A stretch of 11,631 nucleotides of DNA from Beroe ovata (Eukaryota; Ctenophora; Nuda; Beroida; Beroidae): assembly GCA_946803715.1 (NCBI GenBank), contig CAMPET010000479.1, positions 13,977 to 25,607 on the forward strand, read 5' to 3'. Position 1 is the stretch's first letter. Each line of letters opens with the position of its first letter. The position numbers were made by a program, and so were the translations under genes. The notes under the pieces are model-generated. The model saw only the letters and a program-made list of their open reading frames with translations. It did no database searches and was not told the DNA's origin. Below are positions 8,229-11,631 of the stretch, piece after piece.

Positions 8229-9028
8229 TTAACCTGTTACTTCACAAGTTGTTTTTAGCCAGCAGTCTTCTGAGGCACTAGCAAACAAATCACTCCCTGT
8301 GCAATGATACTGTGTCAAGGTCAAATCAATCTGTGGTACAATGAGAGTGTTCCATATTGTAGATTTTGAAAGACAGATTACAATTTGTCGGTCATCCTGA
8401 ATTCTGAATTCAAATGCAATAACTATCAATGATATCAAATCCAATTTTCATCTCACTTCACCTTTCCTTAGCGAGTAAGATGGCGTCCCTGTCTGTCTTG
8501 CCTCCTTCGTGATTGACCTACACTGCTCCACTGAAAGGAATGGATTGGTTGTCCTGGTACATGTGACCATGTGACGTTACCATGGCAACTGTGCTGTTCG
8601 ATAAGCAGGGATGATAAGACTCTGGTAAGTATCAATTCTAGATGTAAAATCATGTCCAATGGTCTCATTAGCTGTTCTGCGCACCATCAAAAACAAATCA
8701 AATCAGAGGAATGAATCACTCACATTCATCACATTTCTTCTTGGCTTGAGCGAGGCTTGGGGATGTGACCTCAGGATTTAGTTTGTCGTTAGTGTGAGAA
8801 AGAAGGTGTGTTGTGTATGTACACGTCGTAGTCCATCCTGAGAGGCAAGGAGAAGATCTGGATCCGGATCAAATTCAGATTAAAGTGAAAAAGAGAGAGA
8901 TTTCTTTAAATCTGATTCTATAATTGTACCATCAAAACTCATTCACATTGTTTGTTATCATAATAAGACTTACCAATATGCGGCGTAGCAAGAAGGATAA
9001 AAACTGTGAGCGATCTTAGCAAGGCCAT
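8229..9028 (-). CDS. Small secreted six-cysteine protein, possibly PAN/apple-like
   Basis: Exons in transcript order: 9028-8974, 8837-8724, 8530-8457, 8330-8229, all GT-AG. Phases 1, 1 and 0 match, and the joined frame is 345 nt (114 residues plus TAA). The ATG context is strong (A at -3, GCC after). Residues 1-18 (MALLRSLTVFILLATPHI) form a signal peptide, so the product should be secreted. Cysteines fall at 24, 54, 60, 91, 104 and 110, an even number that suits disulfides. The segment SLAQAKKKCDELEQCRSIT, then SYSLRKG and later CWLKTTC, resembles small PAN/apple-like domains (Ala-rich helix, C-x5-C, strand, W-x-K). That assignment is by eye and tentative; a ligand is unknown. Exon 3 could end differently (a GTGAAG donor lies 8 bases earlier), but only the chosen one keeps phase with exon 4. 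Confidence 0.62.
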
Positions 9029-9040
9029 AGTCTTACTACC

Positions 9041-9118
9041 TTCAGTCTACTTGCTTCAGTCTACTTGTTTCAATCTACTAGCTTCAATCTACTAGCTTCA
9101 ATCTACTAGCTTCAATCT
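9041..9118. repeat. 14-bp tandem repeat, five copies plus a partial one
   Basis: Units begin at 9041, 9055, 9069, 9083 and 9097; the last three are identical (TTCAATCTACTAGC), the first two differ at three or four positions, and 8 bases of a sixth follow. It starts 13 bases upstream of the minus-strand ATG (9028), so it lies in that gene's 5' UTR or core promoter. Confidence 0.95.
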
Positions 9119-9264
9119 CAAACTGCTTGTGACAGGTTACCGCGGTCCACTACCAAAATCAAACGAAAATAGCCGTGAATTAACTCGTAAAACACTACAA
9201 TTTCAGCGAGTGGTGGAAAAAGAGAGGTGTCTACCCCGGTATCAAGTTCACCCCTCACGTTGTA

Positions 9265-9442
9265 CACGTGACAACTACGACAATATGTCACGTGACTGGC
9301 ACGTGGAACTTGTATCAGATGAGATTGGTTGCTATGACAACGGTAAATCTTACCCGTTATTAAATCGGTTTAGACGTCACGCATTTATCCTTCCTTGTAC
9401 AAGGTAATCACGCGTGTCAGACCACGTTTTTGGTCACGTGAC
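9265..9442. promoter_or_regulatory. Cluster of four E-boxes (CACGTG) upstream of the secreted-protein gene
   Basis: CACGTG at 9265, 9289, 9300 and 9435, two of them within the 10-bp palindrome GTCACGTGAC (9287-9296 and 9433-9442). GTCACGTGAC matches the consensus bound by TFEB/MITF-type bHLH-zip factors. The cluster sits 240-415 bases upstream of the minus-strand ATG and within the region between two divergent genes. The 93-codon open frame across it has no protein character, so I read this as regulatory DNA. Confidence 0.45.
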
Positions 9443-10826
9443 AATTACAATGACGTCAAACTTAGCATACCGGGCCTATGAAAATTGTTCCGTGAATCTC
9501 AGTCTGATGGAGAGATCGAATGGCTCTTGATCCTATTTATCGAGATGGTGGTGTTGTAATGATTAGGTTATAGGGCCCAATAGGGTCGTATCCCATGTGG
9601 CTTCTATAAAAAGTTTTTAATTTGAAGAAGATCCATTTCATTAAATTGGATTTCTGGGTTGATTCCAGATAGACTATAGTAATGACCATGTGTCTTGTCT
9701 ATTCTGGTGTAATTGGTCTGAATAGCAAGTAACTATGACTGTCACTGTCAATGCTGCAGACCAATAATTTATACTGAGATAGATAGGAGCGGGAATCTAG
9801 CGATCGAGAATTGAAATATCCTACGAAGAATGAAAGCAAGAATGAGAACATGTCTTGACGCAGAAAACGGGGTTGATAAGAATTTTGCAAACCCATGTAT
9901 GGCATGAGATTGTTTCATTGTAACCCTATCCGAAGAGTAGGTATGGAACATAACAAAACAAGCAAGATAATGTTTTGCACTTGTTGTTGGTAATTTGAAC
10001 ACCAAGATTCGGGGATTCCTGGGAATTCGAATTCAAACTTTCTCGACTTGTTTAGAAATCTGTATCATATGCTGTATACCAATGTGCAGTGTACAATGTA
10101 CAGAGTACAATGTACATTGTACATACATTGTACAATTTACACGTACTGTACAATGTACATTATACACCGCATTTATGCACATACGTGTATCACAATACAC
10201 CTGTCAGTCACGCCATGACCACTCCTTATATAGACCTATGACACACTATATTCAGTGATGACAGCATGTTGCCATGGTGACGAATATCTGATGTCATCAC
10301 ACCCCTACTCGCTATTGACAAGTTTCCACTTTTGCTATAGTCATGCTGAGTGAGAGCGATGTAGTGCTGTGATTTCTGTCGGCATTTCCCCTTCGCTCGT
10401 GATATTTCGCATCTTCGAATGCTTTCTTGTACATCCTATCTATAGTACCTGCCTATTTGTTGTTCATTGTCAGTAGACTAAAATATGGGCAAAATATGTG
10501 ACTGACGTCAAATTTTGGCAAACTCCCACAAAATCGTCAATATCAGTCATTTGTCGGTCTTTTTGATTGAATTTTTCTTCTTAGTTCGCATACTTATCAT
10601 TATGGCATACCTAATACCTATATTACAGGACATTTTTGATTATCTTAAGGGCAGCTTTCTGTGATTCATAAATTCTGATGCCAGTCTTTAAGTCCCATGT
10701 TGATTTGTTCTCTAGCCTTTTTTTCTTCGGAAGGGTCATTCATTTTTCATGATCTTGTCCATTTAGGAACATTTCGGTTTCGTTTTCCCAACCACCTCAT
10801 ATTATAAGCCCCCAATTTCTCTCCAG
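9443..10826. other. Intergenic region upstream of the DUOXA-like gene
   Basis: About 1.4 kb with no supported coding exon. It holds the TGTACA tract at 10090-10159 and otherwise AT-rich unique sequence. Overlapping short open frames on both strands between 9699 and 10258 lack protein features. A 5' non-coding exon or a short coding first exon of the downstream gene may be hidden here, since an acceptor-like pyrimidine tract ends at 10826. Confidence 0.6.
10090..10159. repeat. TGTACA palindrome tract
   Basis: Seven TGTACA palindromes in 70 bases (10090, 10097, 10111, 10118, 10129, 10147 and 10154). The core GTACAATGTACATTGTAC at 10105-10122 is a perfect 18-bp palindrome. Such a tract can form cruciforms and may be length-unstable. 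Confidence 0.9.
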
Positions 10827-10832
10827 GTGATC

Positions 10833-11631
10833 ATGGTCCACCTGCTTCGTCCCAGCAACGTATCGTCAAATCAATTCTGGACTAATTTCATCGTCACATT
10901 CATTCTTGCTGCTATTCTCCTGTCGTTTTTGCTGGTGGTTCCTGCTGTAAGACGACTGAAATGGGTGAGTGCCACAGAAAAACTTATTCCACTCTTTTTT
11001 GATAAAGTTGTAGAAGAACAAACTCTTGATTATGCTAAAAATTTTCGAATTCCGAGAGCAACTCTCCAGGAATCTATAGTTATTTACAATATCCCGTGTC
11101 CACAGAAAGTTATATATCTGACCAAAGTGGTGTACTGTTCCCTCAACCTGGTTGTCATGGTGATCAGTTTGTGGTGGTCTGATTGGTTACAGGGTCACGT
11201 GACTTGTATCGACCATATCACGGGTAGGTTGAATCATTCTCCCAGAATGAACTGAATCATTCCGCACGTCATTCCTCTTAACGTCATCCAAACAACTTTG
11301 CCTTCAACCTTTTATTTTCACCCCATCATACCATAGTATAATAACTCAATTTGCTTCCTAAACATCTCATTTCATTCGCGCTCACCCCTCATCTCTCCTC
11401 ACCCCTGCCTCACCCACAGGCTATTCCCGGTACCTCTACCCCTCACCCTCTATGCTTTACACCAGCCACTCACACCCCTCCCTATACCCTCATCTCTCAC
11501 CCCCAGGCTATTCCCGGTACCTGACCCCGGCCAAGTTATCAGTCCACATATCCCTGGACAACCTCCATATGACGTACCATGACATGACTACGGATAGGGA
11601 GTACAAGTTCACCGCCCAACACTCGGGAATG
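10833..11631 (+). CDS. DUOXA: Dual oxidase maturation factor (DUOXA-like), 5' part, runs off the window
   Basis: Exons: 10833-10964, 11106-11223 and 11507 to the edge, GT-AG with phases 0 and 1; about 125 residues are visible, against more than 300 in known DUOXA proteins. DUOXA binds the NADPH oxidase DUOX in the endoplasmic reticulum and moves with it to the plasma membrane for H2O2 production. Supporting features in order: a short N-terminus with a sequon (NVS, residue 9); membrane segment 1 at about 19-38, ending SFLLVVPAVRRLKW, like the family's SFLL-x-x-P-x-(I/V)R; segment 2 at about 46-68, then a tryptophan-rich WWSDW; then YSRYLTPAKLSVHISLDNL and a (D/R)EY-x-FT stretch, matching the start of the family's large extracellular loop. 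The ATG context is good (A at -3, G at +4), and the N-terminus is about six residues shorter than human DUOXA1. The CCAG before 10827 may be an acceptor, so an upstream exon, coding or not, is possible. Confidence 0.75.
11417..11522 (+). repeat. Duplicated splice acceptor ahead of DUOXA exon 3
   Basis: CAGGCTATTCCCGGTACCT occurs at 11417-11435 and again at 11504-11522, each preceded by a pyrimidine-rich stretch containing CTCATCTCTC. The acceptors are 87 bases apart, a multiple of three, and the stretch between is free of stops in the exon's frame. Using the upstream copy would insert 29 residues rich in Ser, Pro, Tyr and His. Confidence 0.85.

Noticed and set aside
8468-8668. Minus-strand frame as a longer exon 3 of the secreted-protein gene
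   Set aside because: Acceptors near 8610 give either an immediate TAG at the junction or a frame that does not continue into exon 4; the acceptor at 8531 gives a C-x5-C match and keeps phase.
9129-9407. Plus-strand open frame of 92 codons upstream of the secreted-protein gene
   Set aside because: It has no upstream ATG, no protein-like pattern, and coincides with the CACGTG cluster; more likely regulatory DNA.
9640-9680. tRNA-like T-arm sequence
   Set aside because: A GGTTGATTCC-like string is present, but no acceptor stem, anticodon arm or matching A box could be found around it.
9699-10258. Overlapping short open frames on both strands
   Set aside because: No splice phase, signal peptide or conserved pattern; the plus frame runs through the TGTACA tract.

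Overview
The window looks like nuclear DNA from an invertebrate animal. It is AT-rich. Its genes are cut into many small exons by short GT-AG introns whose phases match, and it contains the start of a dual oxidase maturation factor (DUOXA), a family I know from animals. A sponge or another early-branching or marine invertebrate is my guess from gene density and intron size; nothing in the sequence fixes the taxon. There are no bacterial operons, phage genes, CRISPR arrays, rRNAs or tRNAs that I can see.

Layout. (1) 1-126 is a perfect 48-bp inverted repeat lying on the left edge. (2) 295-448 on the minus strand may be one exon of a secreted or extracellular protein with an EMI-like CC-x-G end. 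(3) About 460-1857 is intergenic and promoter DNA, with a tandem duplication, E-boxes (CACGTG) and a TATA-like box. (4) 1858-7631 on the plus strand is a 13-exon gene that I could chain in frame from ATG to stop, giving about 318 residues: a Ser/Gly/Tyr-rich low-complexity N-terminal third, a Ser/Arg-rich middle and a charged helical C-terminus. I do not recognise its family. (5) 8229-9028 on the minus strand is a 4-exon gene for a 114-residue secreted six-cysteine protein, perhaps PAN/apple-like, convergent with gene 4. (6) 9041-9442 is the upstream region of that gene, with a 14-bp tandem repeat and a cluster of four CACGTG sites. (7) About 9443-10826 is intergenic, with a dense TGTACA palindrome tract. 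(8) 10833 to the right edge on the plus strand holds the first three exons of the DUOXA-like gene, divergent from the secreted-protein gene.

How they may relate. DUOXA escorts the peroxide-generating NADPH oxidase DUOX from the endoplasmic reticulum to the plasma membrane. The small secreted Cys-rich protein shares an intergenic region with it, so shared control through the E-box cluster is possible but inferred. No DUOX gene lies in the window. The low-complexity gene has no evident functional link to the others. The most distinctive observations are a duplicated splice acceptor in DUOXA that keeps frame, the FET/prion-like [G/S]Y[G/S] protein built from exons that often split a glycine codon, and the perfect hairpin at the left edge.
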